Assembly (NCBI GenBank): GCA_913048115.1
Contig: CAJWVI010000005.1
Coordinates: 1 to 64,000, forward strand
Length of the DNA stretch: 64,000 nucleotides
Direction of reading: 5' to 3'
DNA from: an uncultured Flavobacteriaceae bacterium
Lineage (GTDB): Bacteria > Bacteroidota > Bacteroidia > Flavobacteriales > Flavobacteriaceae
Below are positions 44,723 to 52,533 of the stretch, one piece after another. The first letter of the stretch is position 1, and every line of letters begins with the position of its first letter. Made by a program: the position numbers and the translations under genes. A model generated the notes under the pieces. The model was not told where the DNA came from and searched no databases. It saw nothing but the letters and a program-made list of their open reading frames with translations.

Positions 44723-45790
44723 TTATGCCGTTACGGTTCCTTGGCAACTACTTCCTGCGCCAGCGGTACAGCCGTAACAGTGTTGCGAAATAACAATATC
44801 TCTATCGTTTAAAATAGTTTCATTATACTGGTTAATGTGTGTTACTTTACTTGCAACTTTAAGACCAAGCATTTGGTTGAAATCACAATCATACAGCCAT
44901 CCGTCCCATGAAATAGAAATGGTGTTGGTGCACATTACGTTTTTAACTGCCGCAGGATTGTAAGCCTCTACTAGTTGGTACATGTAATCTTCGTAGTTTT
45001 CACTAGCAATTAGGTAATCTAGAAATCTAGAAATAGGAAGATTTGTAATAGCAAAAAGATTGTGAAATTGTATATTAAAATCGGCAAGTAAGGCGCTTTT
45101 AAATTCTTTCTCCATGCTTACCTGATCACCAGGTAAATAGGCCCCATTTGGGTTGTATACCAGATCTAGTTTTAAATCACTTCCTGGCATACCATATCCA
45201 ACGGCATTTAATTCTTTTAATGCTGTGATAGACATATCAAAAACTCCTTCTCCACGTTGTTTGTCTGTTTTGCCTCTTGTCCAGTGCGGCATTGAGCTCA
45301 CTACATGGACCCTGTGTTTTTTGAAAAATTCAGGCAGGTCATGATATTTTTTATTAGCCCTAAGTATCGTAAGGTTACTGCGTACTATAAAGTCTTGAAT
45401 ACCGGCTTTACTGGCCTGTTCAACAAAACGTCTAAAGTTAGGATTCATCTCTGGGGCGCCTCCTGTTAAATCAAGGGTGTGTGCATCTGTATTTTTTATT
45501 ACCTCAAGACACCTCTGCATGGTTTTCCAGGTCATGATTTCTTTTCTATCTGGACCAGCATCCACGTGGCAGTGTTCACACACTTGGTTGCACATATACC
45601 CCAGGTTTATTTGAAGAATTTCTAGTTTTTTAGGACGAAGTGGAAATTCATTGGTCTCTTTTATTTTTTTTGCAAAGGTTGGGAGTTCTCCATTTTTGAA
45701 AATACCATTGCTTAAAATCTCTAATTGTCTATTTGCGCTAGCCAATTCGTTGTCTCTTTTTTGGAGTGATTGTTGTTTTAGTTTTGCCAT
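44723..45790 (-). CDS. arsS: Arsenosugar biosynthesis radical SAM protein ArsS
   Basis: ArsS is a radical SAM enzyme thought to attach the 5'-deoxyadenosyl group to dimethylarsenic, giving the ribose skeleton of arsenosugars. The 355-aa protein has the Cys-x3-Cys-x2-Cys cluster site CNQVCEHCHVDAGP, DLTGGAPEMNPNF, and a Cys-rich C-terminal region HCYGCTAGAGSSCQG. Some family members are selenoproteins; all relevant positions here are Cys codons with no in-frame TGA. I chose ATG 45790 (MAKLKQQ) over the ORF-track TTG at 45844, which would add 18 residues. Confidence 0.92.
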   Translation of the reverse strand: MAKLKQQSLQKRDNELASANRQLEILSNGIFKNGELPTFAKKIKETNEFPLRPKKLEILQINLGYMCNQVCEHCHVDAGPDRKEIMTWKTMQRCLEVIKNTDAHTLDLTGGAPEMNPNFRRFVEQASKAGIQDFIVRSNLTILRANKKYHDLPEFFKKHRVHVVSSMPHWTRGKTDKQRGEGVFDMSITALKELNAVGYGMPGSDLKLDLVYNPNGAYLPGDQVSMEKEFKSALLADFNIQFHNLFAITNLPISRFLDYLIASENYEDYMYQLVEAYNPAAVKNVMCTNTISISWDGWLYDCDFNQMLGLKVASKVTHINQYNETILNDRDIVISQHCYGCTAGAGSSCQGTVTA

Positions 45791-45855
45791 AGATACTCCG
45801 TGGTATTTTTTGTTTATGATGCCTTTAACGTTGCGGTGCAACAATTTGGCATTGG

Positions 45856-46191
45856 TTACATTTCCAGTTTGTTCACTTTATTCATCATCATGGTTCCATG
45901 TACTAGTGTGGCTCCACTTTTAATGGCAGCTCCCACGTGTATAGCCTCCATCATTTGTTCTTTGGTTACGCCTCGTTGCAAAGAGTCTTTTGTGTATGCC
46001 TCTATGCAATATGGGCATTGTTCTGTGTGCGAAACTGCTAGGGCAATCAATGACTTTTCACGAGCTGTAAGAGCTCCTTCTTCAAATACTTTGCCATAGT
46101 AGTCAAAAAATTTGTTACCAAGCTCTTCGCTCCATTCTGTTATTTTTCCAAATTTTTTAAGATCTGCTGGGTCATAATAATTGTTTGCCAT
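45856..46191 (-). CDS. Arsenosugar-associated peroxidase-like protein (CMD/AhpD fold)
   Basis: A 111-aa protein of the carboxymuconolactone decarboxylase/AhpD fold. The thiol motif HTEQCPYCIEAYTKDS (Cys59-x2-Cys62) and the segment EAIHVGAAIKSGATLVHG are conserved features. Members adjacent to arsS are annotated as arsenosugar biosynthesis-associated peroxidase-like proteins. It is the first gene of the minus-strand cluster. A near-consensus -7 element (TATATTTA) is at 46251-46258. Confidence 0.88.
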   Translation of the reverse strand: MANNYYDPADLKKFGKITEWSEELGNKFFDYYGKVFEEGALTAREKSLIALAVSHTEQCPYCIEAYTKDSLQRGVTKEQMMEAIHVGAAIKSGATLVHGTMMMNKVNKLEM

Positions 46192-46451
46192 AGATGTGGT
46201 GTATTTTAGGAGTCGCTAAAAAAGACACCTTGTTTTTTGATTATAAAACGTAAATATAAGCATTAGTCTAAAGGATAGAAAGATGCTTACAGGTTTTGGG
46301 AATATTATTAAAAATAGATTTTTTGATTTGTCTTAAGATAAGCAATCATGTAGAGTTTTTTTTAAAACAGTTGTGCTTTAATTTTTTTCTAGACAAAAAT
46401 GGGGAAGTACCCTGCACCATTTCTTGATCAGACCGTAAAAGGTATTAAAAC
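46192..46451. other. Non-coding spacer upstream of the arsenosugar cluster
   Basis: About 260 bases with no convincing coding sequence. It should hold the promoter of the peroxidase-arsS unit; minus-strand TATATTTA at 46251-46258 is one base off the -7 consensus. An imperfect inverted repeat (TGATT-N15-AATCA around a TCTTAAGA core) is at 46324-46348. Nothing else recognised. Confidence 0.5.
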
Positions 46452-46484
46452 AAAAAACCCCGAAACTAATGTTTCAGGGTTTTA
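46452..46484 (-). terminator. Terminator of the tRNA-Phe gene
   Basis: Read on the minus strand, AACCCTGAAAC / GTTTCGGGGTT (one mismatch) with a four-base loop and trailing T run, directly downstream of the tRNA. Confidence 0.75.
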
Positions 46485-46487
46485 ATG

Positions 46488-46560
46488 TGGTGCCTCCAGG
46501 AATCGAACCAGGGACACATGGATTTTCAGTCCATTGCTCTACCAACTGAGCTAAGGCACC
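46488..46560 (-). tRNA. tRNA-Phe (anticodon GAA)
   Basis: The minus strand folds as a 73-nt tRNA: acceptor GGTGCCT, D arm GCTC...GAGC, anticodon stem ATGGA/TCCAT with loop CTGAAAA giving anticodon GAA, and T arm CCTGG-TTCGATT-CCTGG. The 3' CCA is not encoded. It lies in the spacer between the arsenosugar cluster and coaX. Confidence 0.96.
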
Positions 46561-46754
46561 ATTTGCTTTGTTAAATAATTAACTTAGCGGCTGCAAATAT
46601 AATGGTATTTTCATTGTTGCAAAACAATTTTTTGAAAAATATCCTTTTTTAATTTATAGCATATAATTCTACAAACAGCGGCTTGTCTAGCTGGCTGTTT
46701 TGTTTTGCGAGATAACAAATTCAGGAAAGATTGAATTGAATGTCAAAATTCTTC

Positions 46755-46783
46755 TTTGCTGTTGAAATAACTACGTATTTTTG
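46755..46783 (+). promoter_or_regulatory. Promoter of coaX (TTTG-N17-TATTTTTG)
   Basis: TATTTTTG at 46776-46783 with TTTG at 46755-46758, 17 bases apart. It lies inside the ORF-track extension of coaX, which shows that the true start is ATG 46800, 16 bases downstream. Confidence 0.65.
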
Positions 46784-46799
46784 TCGTCTTTGCAACGAT

Positions 46800-47528
46800 A
46801 TGAATGTTATAATAGATGTTGGAAACACCTTATGCAAGTTCGCTATTTTTGATGGCCATACCCTTGTTGAAAAACAAAGCTGTGAAAAACAAGACGCGAT
46901 GTTTCACAGTAAGCAACTTGTAAAAAGCTATCCAAAGCTTACACATTGTATTTTGTCTTGTGTGGGGGATCTTTCAAAAGAGATGCTTGCCTTACTAAAG
47001 CAATCATTTTTGGTTCATGTATTATCTCACAAAAGTGTCATTCCATTTATAAATCAATACAAAACACCCATCACATTGGGGGTAGATAGAATTGCGCTAA
47101 TATCTTGCGCCGCAACAAAGTTTCCAGAACAAAATGTATTGGTTATTGATGCTGGTAGCGCAATCACCTATGACTTCTTAACGGCTCATAATCAATATTT
47201 AGGAGGTGCAATTGCCCCTGGAATAGCCATGCGATACAAATCATTGCATACATTTACAGAAAACTTACCATTATTAGAAAAAAAATCTGTCTTCTCTGTG
47301 ATTGGTGATAGCACAGAAAGCGCAATGCATAGTGGTGTCATTCAGGGAGTTGTGTTTGAAATTGATGGTGTGATAAACCAATATAAAGAACAATACACCG
47401 AAATAACAATTATTTTAACAGGTGGAGACGCTCATTTTTTGCGAGATAGATTAAAAAATGACATCTTTGCCAACTCAAATTTTCTGTTAGAGGGCTTAAA
47501 TTATATTTCAGAACTTAATAAAGATTAA
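46800..47528 (+). CDS. coaX: Type III pantothenate kinase
   Basis: CoaX phosphorylates pantothenate, the first step of coenzyme A synthesis, and is of the ASKHA fold. The 242-aa protein starts MNVIIDVGNTLCKFAIF (phosphate loop), has TLGVDRIALI and VIDAGSAITYDF (catalytic Asp), GGAIAPGIAMR and the C-terminal ILTGGDAHFL. The ORF-track start at 46740 adds 20 non-homologous residues over the promoter. It heads a run of envelope genes (outer-membrane protein, TPR, lptC). Confidence 0.95.
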   Translation: MNVIIDVGNTLCKFAIFDGHTLVEKQSCEKQDAMFHSKQLVKSYPKLTHCILSCVGDLSKEMLALLKQSFLVHVLSHKSVIPFINQYKTPITLGVDRIALISCAATKFPEQNVLVIDAGSAITYDFLTAHNQYLGGAIAPGIAMRYKSLHTFTENLPLLEKKSVFSVIGDSTESAMHSGVIQGVVFEIDGVINQYKEQYTEITIILTGGDAHFLRDRLKNDIFANSNFLLEGLNYISELNKD

Positions 47529-47533
47529 TACTG

Positions 47534-48769
47534 ATGCGAATAATTATTGGAGTATTCTTACTCATTTCTACCTTAACTATGGCCCAAAGCGGGACTTCGT
47601 CACCGTATTCGTTTTATGGCATAGGATCTCTTAACTTTAAAGGGACCGTTGAAAACAGAGCTATGGGAGGCATAAGCGTTTTCTCAGATAGTATTCACCT
47701 TAATATTCAAAACCCTGCTGGTTTGGCAGATCTTGAATTAATTAGCTACGGTATTGGTATAAGCCACAAAGAAACCACACAAAAAACACAGACGCAACAA
47801 CAAAGTCAGTCTACATCATCTTTTGATTATTTGGCATTGGGTATTCCTATGGGAAAACTTGTGGGTAGTTTTGGTTTGATTCCATACACCTCTGTTGGCT
47901 ATGATACGCAAAATGTTGTAGCAGATGTTACTACAAGATACACTGGTCAAGGGGGTCTTAACAAAGCTTTTTTGACATTTGCATACAGACTAACACCAAA
48001 TTTAAGTTTTGGTATTGACACAAATTATAACTTCGGAAATATAGAAAATACAGCATTTAGCGAGCAAGCTGATCTAGAGTTAGCCTCTAGAGAAGAAAAC
48101 AGGTCAGACCTGCTTGGGTTTAGTTTTAATTTTGGGGCACGATATAAGGCAAAAGTCTTTAGAGATTTACAAATCCAAACATCTGCAGCCTATACTCCAG
48201 AAACAAACTTTAAGTCTGAGAACGCTCGTCAAAGAGCCTCTATATTTGTTTTGCCTTCCGGGACTCAAGTTGTTCGTGAAGAAATTGAAGTTGCTGTAGA
48301 GGATACCGATTTCACATTTCCCTCTCAACTTACCCTTGGTGCTGGAATTGGAAAACCAAAAACTTGGTTTGTTGGGCTTGAATACGTAAATCAAAAAACA
48401 AGCAATTTAACCAATCGTACTTTTGAATTGGAGAATATCACTTTTACAGATGCTTCAAAATATAAAATTGGAGGGTTTTATATCCCTAAGTATAATTCAC
48501 TCACAAGTTACTATAAACGTATCGTTTACAGAGCTGGAATACGCTTTGAAGAAACGGGTATAAACTTAAATGGTCAAAACATAAACGAGTTTGGCATATC
48601 TTTTGGAGTTGGTTTGCCTGTTGGTAGATTATTCTCTAATGTTAATGTAGGTTTTGAGATAGGAAAAAGAGGAACTACAGACTTTGGTTTAATACAAGAA
48701 AACTTTATCAATACTTTTATAAGCATGTCATTTAATGACAGATGGTTTGATAAAAGATATTTAGATTAA
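47534..48769 (+). CDS. Outer-membrane beta-barrel protein, uncharacterised (FadL/porin-like)
   Basis: A 411-aa protein with a signal peptide (ending TMAQ) and an N-terminal segment SSPYSFYGIGSLNF...NRAMGGISVFSD...NPAGLADL. The last segment resembles the hatch region of FadL/OmpP1-type barrels (NPAGLA). Alternating beta-strand patterns continue to the C-terminus. I cannot name a substrate. It starts five bases after coaX and is followed by a secreted TPR protein; the three-gene order is common in flavobacteria. Confidence 0.75.
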   Translation: MRIIIGVFLLISTLTMAQSGTSSPYSFYGIGSLNFKGTVENRAMGGISVFSDSIHLNIQNPAGLADLELISYGIGISHKETTQKTQTQQQSQSTSSFDYLALGIPMGKLVGSFGLIPYTSVGYDTQNVVADVTTRYTGQGGLNKAFLTFAYRLTPNLSFGIDTNYNFGNIENTAFSEQADLELASREENRSDLLGFSFNFGARYKAKVFRDLQIQTSAAYTPETNFKSENARQRASIFVLPSGTQVVREEIEVAVEDTDFTFPSQLTLGAGIGKPKTWFVGLEYVNQKTSNLTNRTFELENITFTDASKYKIGGFYIPKYNSLTSYYKRIVYRAGIRFEETGINLNGQNINEFGISFGVGLPVGRLFSNVNVGFEIGKRGTTDFGLIQENFINTFISMSFNDRWFDKRYLD

Positions 48770-48787
48770 CAATACAAAATTAGTACA

Positions 48788-50155
48788 ATGAAATTAAACG
48801 TTTTTTTAACGGGAGTATCACTTGCCTTGGCTCTAGTATCAACTTCTAGTGTAGCGCAAGATGGGCAAGAATGTATAGCGATGGTGTCGTTGTTTACCGA
48901 GCCAGCAAAAGCAAAAAATTACCAAGAAGCATACAAGCACTATGACAATGTAGTTACTAAGTGCCCTCAAACAACTATGGCGATATATCAATATGCTGCC
49001 AAAATGTTTGGAGACTTTATTAAAAATGGAGATAAAACTAAAATTTCAGATTTAGAAAAATCATACCAGCTAAGAATGCAATATTACCCTTCTAAAACTA
49101 AAGAGGGATCTGTGTTAAGTAAATTAGCCCAAGTACGTTTTGATAATGGTATTGGTACCAAGCAAGAGCAGTTTTCTTATTTTGATGCTGCTTTCAAAAA
49201 AGATGCAGCAAATTTTAAAAGTCCAAAAGCGCTGTATACGTATTTTTCTTTAGCAAAAGATCTGTATACAGATGGTCAAAAAGACTTACAAGAAGTGTTT
49301 AACTTGTATGATGTTGTTAAAAACAAAATGGAAGTAGAAGAGGGTAAGTTGGCAAAGAGACTTACAGACCTTATTGATAAAGAAGAAACTGGAGTAGCTT
49401 TGTCTAGTAAAGAAAAGAAGAGGTTGAGTGCTTACGAGAAAAACTTAAGCATTTTTGGTAAGGTAAAAGGGAGTGTAGACTCTAAATTAGGTAATGTTGC
49501 CGATTGTCCTAACCTTGCTATTTTATACAATAAAGATTTTGAAGCCATGAAAGGTGACATTAGCTGGATACGTAATGCAGCAGGACGCTTGTCTGGAAAA
49601 GATTGTACAGAAGATCCTCTCTTTATCAAGCTAGTAGAACAATTGGATAGATTAGAGCCAAGTGCAGACACCAAAATGTACTTAGGACAACTAGAGGATC
49701 AAAACGGGAATACTTCAAAAGCATTAACCTATTATGAGCAGTCTGCAACAATGCAAACAGACCCTAACAAACAGGCTAGAATCTATTATAAAATTGCAGA
49801 AGCAAAACGCAAATCAGGAAATTATAGTGCCGCGAGAAATTACTATAAAAAAGTCTTGAATGTAAAGCCAAATGACGGTAGATCTTATTTGAAAATTGCT
49901 GCTATGATAGCAAAAAGTTCAACAAGCTGTGGTGGAACTCCTTTTGAGAAAAGAGCTGTAAACTGGAAAGCTGCAGAGTATGCAGATAAAGCTGCTAGGG
50001 TAGATCCTTCTATTGGAAGAAATGCAAGAGCCGCTGCAGATAGCTATAGAGCTCGCGCTCCACAAAAAACGGATATTTTCTCTGCTGGAATGGCTGGAAA
50101 AAGAATCGTTCTCAACTGTTGGGTTGGTGGTAGTGTAAGGGTGCCAAATTTATAA
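48788..50155 (+). CDS. Secreted tetratricopeptide-repeat protein
   Basis: A 455-aa protein with a signal peptide (ending SSVAQ) and helical repeats. Clear TPR-like units are near the C-terminus (ALTYYEQSATMQTDPNKQARIYYKIA, then YSAARNYYKKVLNVKPND), with weaker ones at the N-terminus (YQEAYKHYDNVVTKCP). TPR proteins mediate protein contacts; in the periplasm it could assist outer-membrane or LPS assembly given lptC immediately downstream. No enzymatic motif seen. Confidence 0.85.
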   Translation: MKLNVFLTGVSLALALVSTSSVAQDGQECIAMVSLFTEPAKAKNYQEAYKHYDNVVTKCPQTTMAIYQYAAKMFGDFIKNGDKTKISDLEKSYQLRMQYYPSKTKEGSVLSKLAQVRFDNGIGTKQEQFSYFDAAFKKDAANFKSPKALYTYFSLAKDLYTDGQKDLQEVFNLYDVVKNKMEVEEGKLAKRLTDLIDKEETGVALSSKEKKRLSAYEKNLSIFGKVKGSVDSKLGNVADCPNLAILYNKDFEAMKGDISWIRNAAGRLSGKDCTEDPLFIKLVEQLDRLEPSADTKMYLGQLEDQNGNTSKALTYYEQSATMQTDPNKQARIYYKIAEAKRKSGNYSAARNYYKKVLNVKPNDGRSYLKIAAMIAKSSTSCGGTPFEKRAVNWKAAEYADKAARVDPSIGRNARAAADSYRARAPQKTDIFSAGMAGKRIVLNCWVGGSVRVPNL

Positions 50156-50156
50156 C

Positions 50157-50732
50157 ATGAACATTAAATCACATAGCATACAAAGCGTGATGGCCCTAAT
50201 TGTGGTCATCACGCTTTTTGCGTGTGATGCAAATTATAAAGACAAACAAAGATTGTCTATTAAGGATGACCAGCCCCTAGCAATTGGCAAACAGATCAAT
50301 CTAAAATATACAGACAGTGGCAAGGTAGTCTCTCATTTATTGGCAAAAAGCTTAATAGACTTTTCTAATTATGAGTTTCCGTATCAAGAGTTCCCAGACG
50401 GGGTAGAGGTGCATTTTTGGGAAGACGGTGAAGAAAGCACCGTTGTCTCAGACTACGCCATTAGGTATAGTGCTACCGGGATGATAGACTTACGTGAAAA
50501 TGTAGTTTTAATAACAAGTGATAGCCTGGTTTTAAAAGCGTCGCAATTATACTGGGATCAATCAAACAAATGGGTTTTTACAGACCAAGCCTATCAAATA
50601 AAATTTAAAGATGGCTCTTATAATGATGGAGCACGCTTTGATTCTAGCCAGGATTTCACAGAATTTTTGTCAAGAAAAAATGCTGGAGTACAACTTATAG
50701 AACAACAAGAAACCCAAGAAAATGCAAAATAA
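50157..50732 (+). CDS. lptC: LPS export periplasmic protein LptC (lipoprotein-like)
   Basis: LptC passes lipopolysaccharide from the LptBFG transporter to the LptA bridge. The 191-aa protein has an N-terminal hydrophobic segment with a lipobox-like TLFACDAN, and a beta-jellyroll region typical of LptC: FPYQEFPDGVEVHFWEDG, then YAIRYSATGMIDLRENV and LKASQLYWDQSNKWVFTD. It starts one base after the TPR gene stop and overlaps the next small gene by 11 bases. Confidence 0.9.
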   Translation: MNIKSHSIQSVMALIVVITLFACDANYKDKQRLSIKDDQPLAIGKQINLKYTDSGKVVSHLLAKSLIDFSNYEFPYQEFPDGVEVHFWEDGEESTVVSDYAIRYSATGMIDLRENVVLITSDSLVLKASQLYWDQSNKWVFTDQAYQIKFKDGSYNDGARFDSSQDFTEFLSRKNAGVQLIEQQETQENAK

Positions 50733-50931
50733 AATCTACCAACTTTTTGAATACGCGTATCTAGTAATGGCTGCTTTCTCATTATACCTTGTTGCAACAC
50801 ATTGGGTAGATAATAGGGGTCGCGCTTATATGTTTATTTTCTTTGCCATAGTGGCTGTGTTTATGTTTTTCTTTAAACGTAAATTTAGAAAGATGGTTGA
50901 AGACCGCGCAAAAGGTCAAAACAAAAAGTAG
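50722..50931 (+). CDS. Small two-helix membrane protein downstream of lptC
   Basis: A 69-aa protein with two membrane helices (about residues 9-27 and 33-52) and a strongly basic C-terminal tail (KRKFRKMVEDRAKGQNKK) that would face the cytoplasm. It overlaps lptC by 11 bases, so it is co-translated. No named family recognised; small proteins at this position are common in flavobacteria. Confidence 0.8.
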   Translation: MQNKIYQLFEYAYLVMAAFSLYLVATHWVDNRGRAYMFIFFAIVAVFMFFFKRKFRKMVEDRAKGQNKK

Positions 50932-51060
50932 AGACACTAAAGTAAGTTAGGGCATAATTTTGAGAGATATGCTCATTATTTGTTCTTGTAATGAAACCTA
51001 TAAGACAATACATTGCTTCATTGTTAGGGCTCTATAAGTCTCAAGCTCAATATCATTTCT

Positions 51061-51068
51061 TATATTTG
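51061..51068 (+). promoter_or_regulatory. -7 box TATATTTG before the CNNM/CorC gene
   Basis: A perfect TAnnTTTG match 29 bases before the TTG start at 51098. The -33 element is unclear. Confidence 0.5.
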
Positions 51069-51097
51069 TATAGTACCTAAACGTTTATAGCAACCTT

Positions 51098-52354
51098 TTG
51101 GAATACCACCTTATCATTATTGTTTTGTCTCTTATTTTTTCTGCCTTCTTTTCGGGGATGGAAATCGCGTATGTATCATCCAATAAAATTTATATAGAAA
51201 TTGAGAAAAAACAACAAAGCCTAATAGCGGCTATTCTCAAGAAAATCACCAAAAGACCTTCCAAATTTATTGCTACCATGTTGGTGGGAAACAACATTGC
51301 TTTGGTTGTGTATGGGTTTTATATGGGAGATTTGTTAATGCAATACATACCTATAGAAGGTGCTCCTGGACTCCTGGTGCAAACCATAGTTTCTACCCTG
51401 GTGATTTTGCTTACAGCAGAGTTTTTACCTAAAGTTTTCTTTCAAATATACGCCAATGATTTGGTGAAGTTTTTTGCGCTCCCAGCATATTTTTTCTACA
51501 TCATTTTTAGCCTAGTTTCTGAATTTATTTTATGGATTTCTGATCTCGTTCTTAAATATGTTTTTAAAACAGATGGAGATAAGGTGCGCCTTAGTTTTAG
51601 TAAAATTGAATTAGGGAATTACATTAGCGAGCAAATGGAAACGGTGGAGACTCAAGATGAGGTAGACTCTGAAATACAAATATTTCAAAAAGCCTTAGAT
51701 TTTTCAGACATTAAGTCTCGTGAGGTTATGATTCCAAGAACCGAAGTAGTAGCTGTTGATCTTACTACTGCTATCCAAGGCTTAAGCAAGCAGTTTACAG
51801 AAACAGGACTTTCAAAAATAATTGTATACAAAGATAATATAGATGATGTGGTAGGCTATGTCCATTCTTTCGAGTTGTTCAAAAAACCAGAGATCCTTCA
51901 AGATATGTTAATGCCAGTTGTCTTTGTGCCAGAGACCATGCTAGCAAAAGATGTGCTTAATATATTAAGCAAAAAACATAAAAGTATCGCAGTGGTGGTA
52001 GATGAGTATGGTGGCACCAGTGGGGTTATAACCGTAGAGGATATTATCGAAGAATTATTTGGCGAAATAGAAGATGAACACGATAATACAGCCTTAATAG
52101 AAGATGTGTTAGCACAAAATGAGTATCGATTCTCGGCACGTCATGAAGTTGATTACCTAAATGAAAACTACAAGCTTTCATTGCCAGAGCATGAGCATTA
52201 TGAAACCTTAGGTGGAATGATTGTTAGTTTTACAGAAGGGATTCCTGGTAAGGGAGAAATTGTTATTATTGGTGACTATAGTGTTAAAATCTTAGAAGTT
52301 TCTAATACTAAAATTGACTTGGTTGAGATTAAAACGTATAACCCAGATGTGTAG
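51098..52354 (+). CDS. CNNM/CorC (hemolysin C) family membrane protein
   Basis: A 418-aa protein with an N-terminal DUF21/CNNM membrane domain (about residues 1-185; three to four helices), a pair of CBS domains (about 200-320; SREVMIPRTEVVAVD and IAVVVDEYGGTSGVITVEDIIEELFG), and a C-terminal CorC_HlyC domain (330-415). The family is linked to magnesium or cobalt efflux. The start is TTG 51098, giving MEYHLIIIVL. The 166-base gap upstream contains only the promoter box. Confidence 0.93.
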   Translation: MEYHLIIIVLSLIFSAFFSGMEIAYVSSNKIYIEIEKKQQSLIAAILKKITKRPSKFIATMLVGNNIALVVYGFYMGDLLMQYIPIEGAPGLLVQTIVSTLVILLTAEFLPKVFFQIYANDLVKFFALPAYFFYIIFSLVSEFILWISDLVLKYVFKTDGDKVRLSFSKIELGNYISEQMETVETQDEVDSEIQIFQKALDFSDIKSREVMIPRTEVVAVDLTTAIQGLSKQFTETGLSKIIVYKDNIDDVVGYVHSFELFKKPEILQDMLMPVVFVPETMLAKDVLNILSKKHKSIAVVVDEYGGTSGVITVEDIIEELFGEIEDEHDNTALIEDVLAQNEYRFSARHEVDYLNENYKLSLPEHEHYETLGGMIVSFTEGIPGKGEIVIIGDYSVKILEVSNTKIDLVEIKTYNPDV

Positions 52355-52533
52355 TCTATTTCACACTCAGTGAACGTAAAAACATCCCTTCCTATTTCAG
52401 AATAGAAATGCATCCATCTTTTAGCTGTAACTTTTGCCCAAAACTATTTTATTAATGCAGGGAAAATGGTATTTTCGCCCCCTAAATTAATGTGAACCTT
52501 GTATGTAGGGGGTTCTTAAATTAAAAATGACAA

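Noticed and set aside
45651-46099. Plus-strand ORFs (90 and 99 aa) opposite arsS and the peroxidase-like gene
   Set aside because: Antisense to conserved genes and without domain features.
46740-46799. 20-residue N-terminal extension of CoaX in the ORF track
   Set aside because: Overlaps a TTTG-N17-TATTTTTG promoter; the family start is MNVIIDVGNT at 46800.
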